This document shows, piece by piece, positions 51,701 through 63,700 of a DNA stretch of 64,000 nucleotides. How positions within the stretch are numbered: position 1 is the stretch's first letter; every line of letters starts with the position of its first letter. The notes under the pieces are model-generated. The model was not told the origin of the DNA. It saw only the letters and a program-made list of their open reading frames with translations, and ran no database searches. Position numbers and translations under genes: made by a program. The DNA is taken from positions 20,956-84,955 of the IMG/VR virus record IMGVR_UViG_3300040802_000094; one strand, 5' to 3'. Source of the DNA: a virus.

Positions 51701-54700
51701 GGCAAATTGCCATTACCCTTGCCGGACGCGCGGTCGGTTTCGCGATCGCGGCGTGGGACGCCCTTTCCGAGAAACTGAAAGTTGTTGCCGCGATCGGACG
51801 TAACGCGATCGCGGGGCTGGAGATGCCAGATTGGGTCGCTTCCGCGTGGACGGCGATCGCGACTTCCATTTCTTTAGTCGTGGAGTCGTTTAGATCGCTC
51901 AAGATTCCGGACTTGGAAGGAATTGATTTTTCGAGTCTGGGGTTTTCTCTTTCCGGAGTGGGGCTGAGTTCCAAGGCGTTCCTCGACTGGGTTGCCAATG
52001 CCGCTTCCGAAAAGTTTGCCCTCTTGGAAAGTGCGGCGATCTTCGGGTGGTCGCAAATGCAACGAGCCGGGTCGCTGACTGCGGATGCGTGGCGGTCGGT
52101 CGAGGCTACGCTATTTTCGGTGTGGCAAAACATCGCGAATTTTGCGTCTCGGATAGGAGAGGCGATTGTCGGCGCCCTCAATCACGGTGCCGCCGACGTC
52201 ACCCGAGCGGCCTGGCAAAATGCCGCGATCGCCGTCATCGGATACATGAAGCAGATGGCGATCGCGGCGTGGGATATGGCGATGGAAATCGTCGCGCCGA
52301 TCGCGACGATCGTCGTTACGGAGGTTCAAAAGTCCTGGGCGGAAATCGCTCGGAATTTTGGGGATATAGGGAAAGTCGTCGAATCCGCCCTGCCGGGAAT
52401 CGGGATTCCGACTTGGATTGTCAACGGATGGAAGGCGGTCTCCACGGCGATCGCCTCGGTCGGCGACACCCTGGCATCCCTCCGCGTCCCCAGCTTCGGA
52501 GGTCTCGATTTTTCTCGGGCCAGCGTTTCTTTGGCGGGAGTGGGACTGAGTTCCAACGCCGCCAAAGACGCGATCGCGGCAACGGCGTCGGAAGGCTTCG
52601 ACAAAATGCGCGGCGCCGCCATCTCAAGCTGGGAAGAAATGGATCGGGCGGCGGAAAGAACCGCTCAAGCGTGGAAGGATACCCGCGACTCCTTCCTGTC
52701 GGTTTGGCAGTTCGTCGCCGGATTCGCTTCTCGGATCGGAGGGGCGATCGTCAACGCCCTCAATCACGGCGCCGCCGACGTCACCGAGGCGGCATGGATT
52801 CGTGCTACTGCGGCGATCGTCGAAAGCATAAAAGGGATCGTAGGGACGGCGATCGCGGCGAGTTCGGCAATTGTCGGTTCGATGGCGATCGCCGTTTCGG
52901 AGCGACTCGGAGATGCCTGGACGTTCGCCTCGACGAAGGCAGGAGATCTGTCGGCTGTCGCGACTTCGGCTGTCGCGGCGATGGAAGTCCCCCAATGGAT
53001 TCTCGACGTATGGCACGCGATCGCCGACGCCATCTCTTCGGCGGGGCAGGCGTTGAAGGCGATCGAGATGCCCAATTTCGGGGGTCTCGACTTTTCCGCG
53101 ATCGGTTCGTCGCTACTGGCAAGCATTGCGGGACTTCGATCGAATCTCTCTCCGATAACTGCGGGAATCGCCCCGACTCCGTCCTCGACCCTCGTCGCCT
53201 GGGGGGCGAAGGATGTCATCGAGGAGGGCTGGGATCGTCCTCATCGAGCGATTGACGCGATCGAATCCCGAAAAGTCACCTACTCGAAAAACTTCAACCC
53301 CGAAACGGGAGCCATCATTATCCCGTCGAACCCTATCGGGGACAAGCTGTGGGAATTTCGGGAGAAGCTTTCCAACTTCCCCGCCTGGCTCGAAGGACAA
53401 AAAAGGCAACTGGAGGAAGAGAAACGGATCGAGGCGGAACGCAGGGAGGCCAATCGCTTGAAGCGAGAGATGGCCAAACAACAGGCGGCGGAAGAGCGGG
53501 CGAACTCTCCCAATTTTTTCCAAAAAATGTGGATTCGGGCGGTGGGGGCGATCGAAGTCAAAGCGCGGGCGGTGGGCGATCGCGTCTCGAACTTTATCTC
53601 CGAAGCGGCCTTGGGACTGTTCGGGCAGGGGACGATCGATTTCTGGACGACGCAATTCGACCTGTACGGACAGGCGATCGACAACGGAGTCGCCAAGTAT
53701 CGAGAAATTATCGACGTCGCGCAAGGGGTCGAGGGGGCGACTGCCTCCTGGCAACAGAAGTTGGTGGCGATCGTCCTCGCGATTAAAGAGATCTTTACGT
53801 CCCTCAACCAGGTTCGCAAAAACTTCATGGCGGCAGAAGAAAGCTTTATCGAGAAGTATTTCGAGCATTTCTCCGTTTCCGCCATGATGGCGTCCGTCGC
53901 CGCTTCGATGCCGATGGGGTTGCTCGGCGCGAAGCTGCCGGGACTGAAGATTCCGGGAGGACTCGACAAGATGGCCAGCGAGACCGTCCGCAAGGTCGGC
54001 ATGGGAGAATTCTCCCCGATCTTCGAGGCGATCGAGTCTCCCGGCATCCCTACGGGACTCATGCGAATGCTGCCGGGCATCGTCGCGATCGCCACCTCCC
54101 AAGGATTCTTCGACGGACTGAATCAAGGGGTCTCTCACTTCCTGGAAAATAGCGAGATCCACGCGAAGGCATTTGCAAATAATTTCTTCAACGCCCTCGG
54201 TCCCGGACTGTCCCAGGTCCTCGACCAACAATTCGGGCTAACCCGGGAAAAGGTAGACACCTTCCTCACGGATCTGTTCCAAGGGGGGCTGTTTACCTGG
54301 AAGGAAGGGGGAGAAGGCTGGGAGGCCGAGTACTCGGTTATGACGAGCGGCTTGCTGGAATACTTCCAGGGGGTCGGCGAAACCCTCAACGACGTATCGG
54401 AAGGATTCAAGCCCATTTTCCACGCTTTTGCCACGTGGAAGCCTATCCCGTTCCTGCCCCCGATCGCGGAACTGCTCGTAGTCGAAAGCTTTATTGCGGG
54501 CATCGGAGATTTGCTGCAATCTCCGGCGCTGAGGGGGATTGGGAAATTCGTCCTCGTCACCCTTCCCGGCTCGATCCTCGCCGTAGTCGGAGCGATCTCC
54601 GGCATGGTGCTGGCGGCGATCGCCCTGATCGGGAAATTGGCCATTTCTGCCCTCAAGGCGCTCGGAATCCTCAAGGATCAAACGAAGGAAGCCGGGGGGG

Positions 54701-57700
54701 TTTTCGTTCGGGCGATCGGAGTCGCCTTCACTTGGATAGAAAAACTGATGGCACGAATCCCCTACGTCGGCAAGCATCTCGCAAAGGCGATGCGATGGTC
54801 GTTCGACCTGTTGGGGAGGGTGTTCGACTACCTCGGGCAGAAAATGCCGATCGTTTTCGGCCAAGTCCAAAAATATGGCGGCATCGTCTGGAACGTTTTT
54901 CAGACGTCGATTTTTCCCGTCATCAAAAACTTGACCGACGAGATGTTCTCCGGGGCGAGATACTTGTTCGACAAAGGATTCCTCCCTTTGTTTAAGTTTT
55001 TGCAGCTCATTCTCGGCCCCAAGCTGTGGTTGCTGTACATCCGAACGAAAGGACTGAAGGGGGTCACGAAAGGAATCAATCCGATCGATATCGGCATTAC
55101 CCTCGGAGAGGGAATTATCAACGGCATCAGCCATGTCCTGACGGGGAGACCCGCGAATTTGATTCGCACGCTGATCGGGGCGATCGTCGGCGAAGCCTTC
55201 CCGATGGACGTCCTCCAGAGCAAGATGCGAAGCGCCAACATGATTTTGGCAACCGTGCAGCAGCAAAAGCAATTTATGCGTACGGGGAAAGTGCCAAAGA
55301 TCGAAGGAATTACCGTTCAGGTTCTCAACACCTTGCGACTGATCTCCCCCCTCACGCAGATCGCGGCGCGGCTGACTCTGACTCTGTCCATGTGGTACAG
55401 CCTACTCAAGCCAATTACTCCGGGGATGCTCTTGGCGATCCGCCACTGGGAAGAAATTCACTACAAGATTTCGGTAATCTCTCCGGCGTTGGGGATCCTT
55501 CGCTTTATCTTCGTCGATACGATCGACTTGGCGATCGCGGCAGGCAAGGCATTTTACCAAGCCTTCCAGTTTATCGGCTGGGCGGTCGGCGGTGCCACGA
55601 CCCAAATTGTCAAAGGGATCCAACTGGTCATTTGGGGAATGACGATCGCGGCGCGGGCGGCGACACTCGCGATCCTCGTCCCGATCCGCGCCCTCCTGGA
55701 GGGACTGCGACTGGGGATGCTGGTGTTCCGCGAGCTGACAAAAACGGTCGGGTCGGTCGTGCTGGATATCAAGAACAACCTAGACGCGATCGTCAAGGAT
55801 ATCGGAGAAGGATTTTGGACCTTCTTTAAAGAAGGGGATATTCGCCCGTTTGCGAAGGCGATTTTCACTGCGATATTTCGGATCGGCAAGATCTCCTTAG
55901 ATATGGCGTTCCTCTATTTCGGGATCCTTCGCCGCGAATTTATCATTTGGGCTTTCATTACGGGGAAAGCGCTGTTCTCGACTTTGGTCAAAGAAGGCCC
56001 CACGATCGTCTGGAGGACGCTCAAGTTTATCGTCAGCTTGACTTTCGAGGCGATCTCTTGGGTCGGGAGACAGATCGCGTCCGCGATCGATCGCGCGTTC
56101 GCGGCGATCCGAAACCGCATCGTCGCTCCGACGATCGCCGCCGTCCTCCACTTCCACAAAACACTTACGGATACGATTCAAGCATTGCAGGGAGCGAGCC
56201 GACCCGCCGCCGCCTTGCAGGCCATCATCCTCGAAACGCTCGCCGCCGTCGCCGCCGTCGCCCTGTTATTTCCGAAGTACGGCTTGCTCTCAAAAACGGG
56301 AGCTTACGCCTGGGCGCAATCGCTATTCGCGCAAAAAATGAGCCTCCTGACCTTGCTCAAGATCGGGGGGCCGATCGGGTTTTTTGCCTTTGCCGCCTAC
56401 GAAGCCCTGACTGGATTCAAGGAGATCGACGCCGTCCTCAACAAGATCGGCCTGAGCATCAAAGACGTCGAGAACCTGTTTCTTCGCCTGCTCAACAACT
56501 TGACGGCAAAACCGGACTTCGGCCTTGCCGAAAGGATCGGCGGATTTTTGAAAGGCGCCATTCAGATTTTCCCCATCGTCCTGGGAGCGCTCACCGTCTT
56601 CGGGGCGCTGATCAAGAAGGATATTTTCTTCGGAGTCAAACTCGTTTTTACGGCGATCGGGAAGACAATCAACGCCGTTTCCCATTTGGTATTTCTGTTC
56701 CGATCGATCAAGGAATTGATCTTCTCGATCTCCCTCAAACCTCAAGTCCTCAAAGGGATTCACGTCGCGCGATCGCTGACCGGGACTTACGGCAGCGAGG
56801 AAGAGAAGCAGACCCGAGGCGCGGAAGCGGCGATGGCCAAAGACGCACTGAAGCTCCAAAAAATAGTGCGTAGAAACCAAGACCGACTCGACACGCAGAA
56901 GATAATCCAGCAAGCAAAACAGCATCCCGAACTGTTTGGAGACCTCACCCGACGGGAGCGAGTTCGCAAGGGAGGGTTCCTCGGCTTCGGGGCTTCCTTG
57001 AGAGAAGAAACGGTCTTGTCGAACAAGGGTCACCAACTGCTGGCCAAAATGCGCCAAGGCGCCTACGAAACGGGATCGGGAGAATTTGCGGATGCTTCGC
57101 TAATCGGCCACGCGAGCAAAATTGGCGGCACGCTGATCGGCCTCGCCCCCGAACGATTGAGGGAGCTGGCGAAAGAAGCTTCCCCGGATCTCGAAGACCT
57201 CTCGAACGCACTCGAACGGATGAAATTGCAAAAAGTTTCAAAATCCGAAGTGCAGAAAATGTACGTCGCCAACTTGGTGGGATTCGGGGGGCAGGGGAGA
57301 TCGGGGGAAACCCTCAACAAAGAACAGATCGTATCCAGGCTGGTGCAAGGCGAGAAGTCGCCACTCTTCGTTCGGGAAGGACAAAAGTTGTCGCGCAAAA
57401 AGTTTTTGAGGTCTCAAGGGGTCGATTTGGGCGACGAACCGTATGGCGAACACGGTCCTTATACGGGGATTCCCGAAGCAACGATCGAAAAAACCGAGCC
57501 TTACGAGCGACTTTACGCTTATTTAAAAAATGCGAGCGGGATCCCCCTACAGTACGAATCGACTTTTTCGGCGATTCAGGATCAAATACAGCAGGGAGGC
57601 GCGATCTCCAACTGGAAATTCCAAACGCAAGATACAATCCTCGACATGATCTCCGACCCGCAGGAGAAAGGAAAGATCGTCGGGGCGATCGATCGCGCAC

Positions 57701-60700
57701 TCGCTCGTATCAAAGAAGCGAACTTATACCAAAGTTCGCCGACGCTCATCCCTGCGGGAGATGAATCGACTGGTATTGCAATGGGCTTCCTCGCGGAAGA
57801 GGTGTCGAAAGCGTACAAAGATCTCTCGATCGAGGAGATGGGGCGGATGACTCCCGCTCACTTCGAGAATCTCAAGAAACAAGTCGAGCAAACGATCGCG
57901 CAGGATGTCACTCAAGCTACAAATCGGGCTTTTTCCTCGCACAAAGTCGATCCGGAATTCATCGCGATCGTCAAAAGCTCCAAGGTAAAGCCCGGGATTC
58001 TGGGGATTTTCGACCCCGTATTCAAGACGCTCAAAAAATCTTTAGGTGGGGCGCTAGACTCCGTCATCGATACCGTCCCCTTCCTCGCCCAAATCGTCCG
58101 AGGAAAAGAAGCTCGCTTGAACGCCCAAAGGGCAGATTCGATCAACGCCCGTATCAAGGCACTTCGAGACGAAAAGAGGATAGGGAGAAAAGACGTCGAT
58201 CGCATCCGCGCCTTGCAGCGCGAAGCCAATTTATCCAAGGATCGATCACGGCAGTCCCGCTCCTATCGCGGTATCGCCCAAATCCTCGAAGTCGATCCCG
58301 CAGCGATCGCCAATCCCTCCTTATCCTTGGAGGACATGACCTACGTCAAAGAGCGTCGCAACGAGATGATCCGCGAATTTCGCAGGCAGCAGGGCAGCAT
58401 CCAGACCGCCTTCACCCACGAAGACCTGACGATCCCGTTCGACGACGAGAAACTTTCGGCGATCGACAAGCTGATCGAAACGGGGTACTTCGATCCGAAG
58501 GCGTCTTACGTTACCAAAAAAGTCGGCAACAAATCCATCTCGGAAAAGTGGCTGACCAGTCTCTCCAAGGCATCCAGCCTCCGGGAATCGGAATTAATCG
58601 AGATGTTTTCCGCAGAGGCGATTCTGAAATCGAGACAGAGAAGCCTGAAAGAGCAGATCTTGATTTTCACGGGACTCAAAAAAAGCGAAATCAACTACGG
58701 CAGACAACTCAAAGAACTGACCAACAACCTCCAGCGACTGCAACGCCTCCACGAAACCAAGCAACTGAAAGCGAGGGAGCGGGAGCGAACCTTACTCCTC
58801 CAACGCGAGAAGGCATTTTCGGAGCATTTCAGAAAGCTCGGAATCGGGGAACAGTCCTTCTTTGCAGGACTCGAACGAATTCAAAGAGAGCGACTGCTCG
58901 ACTTTAAGCGAACCGGAAACCTCGAAAAGGCGGTTCCCAAAGGGGAACGGCAGCAGTTCAATCAAATCATCCAGCAGTTGAGCGGACACGGCACCGCCAA
59001 AAGCTTCATGGCAGCCCTGGCGGAGAAAAAAGCTACGGCAAGCCCCGAAGTCCTCAAAAGTATCAAGGAGATCGAAGAGCAGTTCGCCGCGATCGATGTC
59101 AACCCGCAGATATTTCAAAAGCAGAAGAATCGTAACAGACTGATTGAAACCCTGCGCCAAGAAATCTCCGACGCAGGGCTGACGACGGGGCCACAGCAAA
59201 ATCTGCAGGCAGCACAGCAGACAATAGCAAGAATAGTTACAGGTTGGGGCGACGTCAGCGAGCAAAAAGAATACTCGCGGCTGTTTTATCAATTCGCGGT
59301 CAAGGGAAAAGAAACGATGGCGATGGCCGACGCCGAACTGGCGGAAATGGCCAAGAACTTGAAACTCGTCGATAACTTGGCCGACGAAGCGGATGCGGCG
59401 GACGCAATGAGGGAATTCGGAACTCGCAGTCTGAGGTCGTATCCGAAAACCTTTGCGGATAGCTTGGTCGATTTCCAGAAATCGGTACAAAAGATCTTCA
59501 TCACTGCCGACCTGAGCGTCAAGCGCATCTTCAAGGAGATGTCAAACGTCAACATGCTCGGGTTTCACCCCCTCCGAAAAGTCTCGGACTTAATCCGCCA
59601 CCAGTTTTACAGTCCGATCCACAATTTATTCGTCGGGGTCAATCGCCAATTCGAGAGCGCGATCGCCAAGATCGGACAGCTCAATATCGAATCCAAGCGA
59701 AAAACAAAAGACTTCTTCGTCAATTTGCCCGGCGTCAAGCAAGTACTGGACGTGCGGAAGAGTCACGAGCAGGAAGCGGGCAGGAGCCTCGAAGCCTTAA
59801 TCAAAAAGGTGGGGGTCGGCAGCTTGGGCGAGTTCGAGCGTAACTTCACCAACGCCCTAAAGGATCCGAATGTCGGCGACAAGAAATTCAAGTCGCGGCA
59901 GGTGAGCGAGATACTGAGATCGATGTTTTTGTCGGGAGACAGGGGGATCGCGGAAGAAATTAGAGGATCCTCCGACGCGGAAGTCAGTGGATCTCTAGAC
60001 GCGGTCGTGAAAGCTTTTGCCCGAACTCTCGAAATCAGCGAAACGGAAGCGCGGCAATTGTTTGGCAAAGACGAGAATACCAAGCTGCTGACAAAGCCAC
60101 TCAAAAGTCTCGGACGAAAATACCTCGAAGCCGTCACGGTCGAGCCGATCAAATGGCTTTTCCATGCGATTCCCAAAATTCCCGGACAGATTATGGCGGC
60201 TCCGTCGAAAATCAAGGCGGGAATCGAAGAGATCAAAGCAATCCCCGATCGCACCACGTCGTGGATGACGGGAATCGCGGACTCGATTTCGTCCGCCTTC
60301 CGAAAGCTGTCGGAAAACGTCAACAAATCCGTCAGTAAGGTGCAAGGGGCGACTCGGATTAGTTGGGGCGATCGCCTCAAAAACTTTTTTATCGGAATCG
60401 GCGACTTTTTCCTATTCGGCAAAACGGCTTCGACGCTGAAGACACGACTCTCCCGACTCCAGAAGATCAACAAAAAGGTCGAAACGAGTACCCGAGCCGC
60501 ACTCGTTGACGGAAAAATCCAGAAAATCCCGCGCTTTCAACCACGGAGGGCAGAGCAGTATCGACAAATCCCGCCGACATACGCGCTTAAAAGTGGACTG
60601 GATCCCCGTTCCGTCTCTCCGGAGGTATTGCGCGCGCTGCAACCTCAACCCACCGCGATCGCGCCCGGACTAGCCCCTCCATCCCCGGGAGGGGCGATCG

Positions 60701-63700
60701 CGCCGGGATTCAAGGTCGTCGCCCCGATGGAAACGATCGGCCTCGCGAAGGGAAGTGTCCTTTCGGGGGGGGAGGTGGTCAAAGGTCGCTACATGCGATT
60801 GTTCGAGGAACAGCAACGGGTCGGCGAACGACTCAAGGCCGCACGCGAGTCGTCGGCGGCGTGGAAAGTCGGAGTTGCCGCGAAGTCCTTGGCGGGAATT
60901 CAAACTGCATGGAAGCAGGAGGCGGCGGGAATCTCCGATCGCGCCCAAATCGAGGCGATCGCCGCGAAATACAAAGAGCAAATGGCGCGAGCGCTCGAAC
61001 CCCTCGACGGAAAAATGCAGGCGATCGCCCGCGTCAGCGCCACGGTTTTGCGAGTGTCGATCGCCGCAGGTCGGGGCATGGGGCGAGTAGCCAAAACCTT
61101 ATTCGGCATGGTTCGAGACCGCGTTCGCGGCATCGGCGAAGTCGTCAACCTCTCCAAGTTTCAATTGCTGCTCGCCAAGCAACGGCAAAAACTTGAAGGA
61201 TTGAAGCACAAAAGGGAAGGCGAACTGCAACTGCGGCGAAGCGGGCGCAACATCACTCCTTTGATCGAAATGGCATCCGCCGCGATCGCGAAACTCGAAC
61301 AGGATATCGAGGGGACGCAAAAGACGATCGCCCGTCTGAGCGAGCAGATGTCGGCAAGACAAAGGGCAGTAGCGACGTTTTTCTCTCAATCGGCGGCGAA
61401 GGTTCGCAGCGCGTGGAGATTCACGACCGGATTCGTCGGAAGCCTGTGGAATACCCTCGTAGGCTGGGCAGGCAAGATCGGTCCGAAGATCCGATCCTTT
61501 CTCAATCACGGCGCCGCCACGGCGACCAAGATCGCCTGGGACGACACGACGGGCGCCGTCAAGCAAGATATGGCCTCGATCGAAGCGCAAGCCAAAAAGT
61601 CGGGGCGGGCGACGGGCGCGGCGATGGTCAACTCCGCCGAACAAGTCAAGAGCAGCCAGTCGAAACTGCTACAGCATTCGATCGGCTTCGCCAATCGAGT
61701 GGGGGGTGCCATCTCCCACGTCGGGAGGGCGGGTTTCGCGGTTGGTTCGGCGATTTCTGCCGTATCTTTCGGCGCCCAACAGGCGGCTTCTTCGTTGGGA
61801 TCCATGGGGATTATTTCGGAGGAGTCGGCAGCGCGATTTTACAAACTTTCCGAAATAACGATGATTTTTGGGGGTATCGGCAGCGCGATCGTCCCGATCT
61901 TCGGAGCGCTGGGGGCGTCGCTGACTGCGTTTGGAAGCCTTGCGGCAGTCGTTTTTTCTCCCTTATCGCTGACGATCGTCGCGGTCGTTGCGGGCTTGCT
62001 CCTACTCAATAAAGCGGTCGAATCGCTGTTTGGCATCAACGTCTTAGGAACGGCGCTCGACAGTGCGATTGCGCCGTTCGGGAGTCAGATCGACTGGGTG
62101 AAAGAAAAATGGGCGTCGCTACAAAACTGGATCGGCGGCATTTGGGCGAGCAAATTCGGCGAAGTCATGCGTCCCTATACGAGACAGATCGTTGGAGCGT
62201 GGCAGTGGGCATCCTCGGCAATCCAAAGCAGCCTGGGTTGGCTGATCCGTCCGGCGACCAGGATCGCGGAAATGTTGGTCAACCTGCTCAACCATAACCC
62301 TACCGAGCGGATTCCGAATGCTTGGGAACATGCCGTCGAACGAATCAAGGACGCCCTGTTCGGGCTTCCGGTCATCGGGGCGCTCGTCGGTGGCATACTT
62401 CGGCATAAACTCGGATTTCTGACGGCGATTCCCCTGACGATCGCCTTCAGGGGGGCGTTGTGGGGACTCGCCAAGACTTTCGTCGGACTCGGAGCCAAAG
62501 CCCTCCCCGTCGTCGGGTGGATTTTTGCCATTTTTAGTGGGATTCGGCTTCTCAATGCCGCGATCGCCAAACTGACGGGGTACGACGCACTGGGTGCGTT
62601 GGGGGCGAAGATGGCTCCTGCGCTGACGGCGATCTCGGAGAGAATTGCGCGATTGAGGTACGACGTCGTCGCGACGTTCGGAGGGATAGCCAGGCAGGTC
62701 GAAAATGCTTTGGGTTGGATTCCGGCTTTCGCCGAAAATGTGAAAAGCGTGCTGTCGAAACTATTTTCGGGGGCGGTACTCGGTGCGGGAGTTACGGCGA
62801 TCGCCTTTGGGGTGAGTCAGCTCTTCAGGCACGCCAATTTGCTGATCGGGTTGATTTCCAAGCTGGGTTTTATCGTCCCCCTCGTCTTCAATCCCTTTGT
62901 TGGAGCCGTGACGGGTATCGTCACGGCGGTAGAGTTGGCCAACGCCGCCATTCGTCACTTTTTCGGAGCCGACTTGCTCCAAGGAATCCACGCCCGGATC
63001 GGCAGCGCCATCGAGCGCGCCGCGATCGCGCCCGTCGAATGGCTTCGCGCGGCTTGGAGTACGACCGTCGAAGCGATCGCGGCCAAAATTGTGGGGCTGG
63101 CGGACTTTATCGAAATCAAAGTTGGAGGCGTCCTCGAATTTCTGTTCTCTCCCGGACGGTGGGTTGCGGGGATTGCCGGAGCGATCGGAGGAGCATTGGG
63201 CTTTGGGGGCGGCAGTGCGGGGGAAGGCGAGGCGCAAAACCACGGAGCAACCGCTTCAGGAATTGCAGACGTCTACAATTTTGCCGCCGCCCGCGTCGTG
63301 AGGGCTTGGTTTGCCACCTTCGACGGCATCAGGCAGGGAATGATGTGGTTGGTGCAACCCGCTCTCGACGTCGCCACGATGTTGATCGACGCGCTCAACC
63401 ACAACCCTACCGAACGCATCCCCGAAGCGTGGAACGGGGCGATCGCCAACATCAAGGAATCGATTTTGGGGCTGCCGTTGATCGGCGGGGCGGTGGGCTT
63501 GGCGATGGGCGAATCCTTGAAGCCCCCGCAGTGGCTCGGAGAAGCTTGGGGTTCGGTCGCGGGATTCTTCGATAAAAAAGAGCAGCCCGAGGTTTCGATT
63601 CCCGAGCCGATAAAAGCGGTAACCGAAGTGGTGACGGAACCCAAGCCCATCGACAGCAAGCCCTTTTGGAGCAATTGGTTCGGCGGGGCGCAGGCCGCGA

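Noticed and set aside
52047-53255. 402-residue plus-strand ORF inside the tape measure
   Set aside because: Arg/Asp-rich shadow of the tape-measure frame, with repeats that mirror its 582-bp units.
53113-55272. Long reverse ORFs (up to 372 residues) opposite the tape measure
   Set aside because: They have antisense-type composition and no start signals; the plus-strand frame continues through them.
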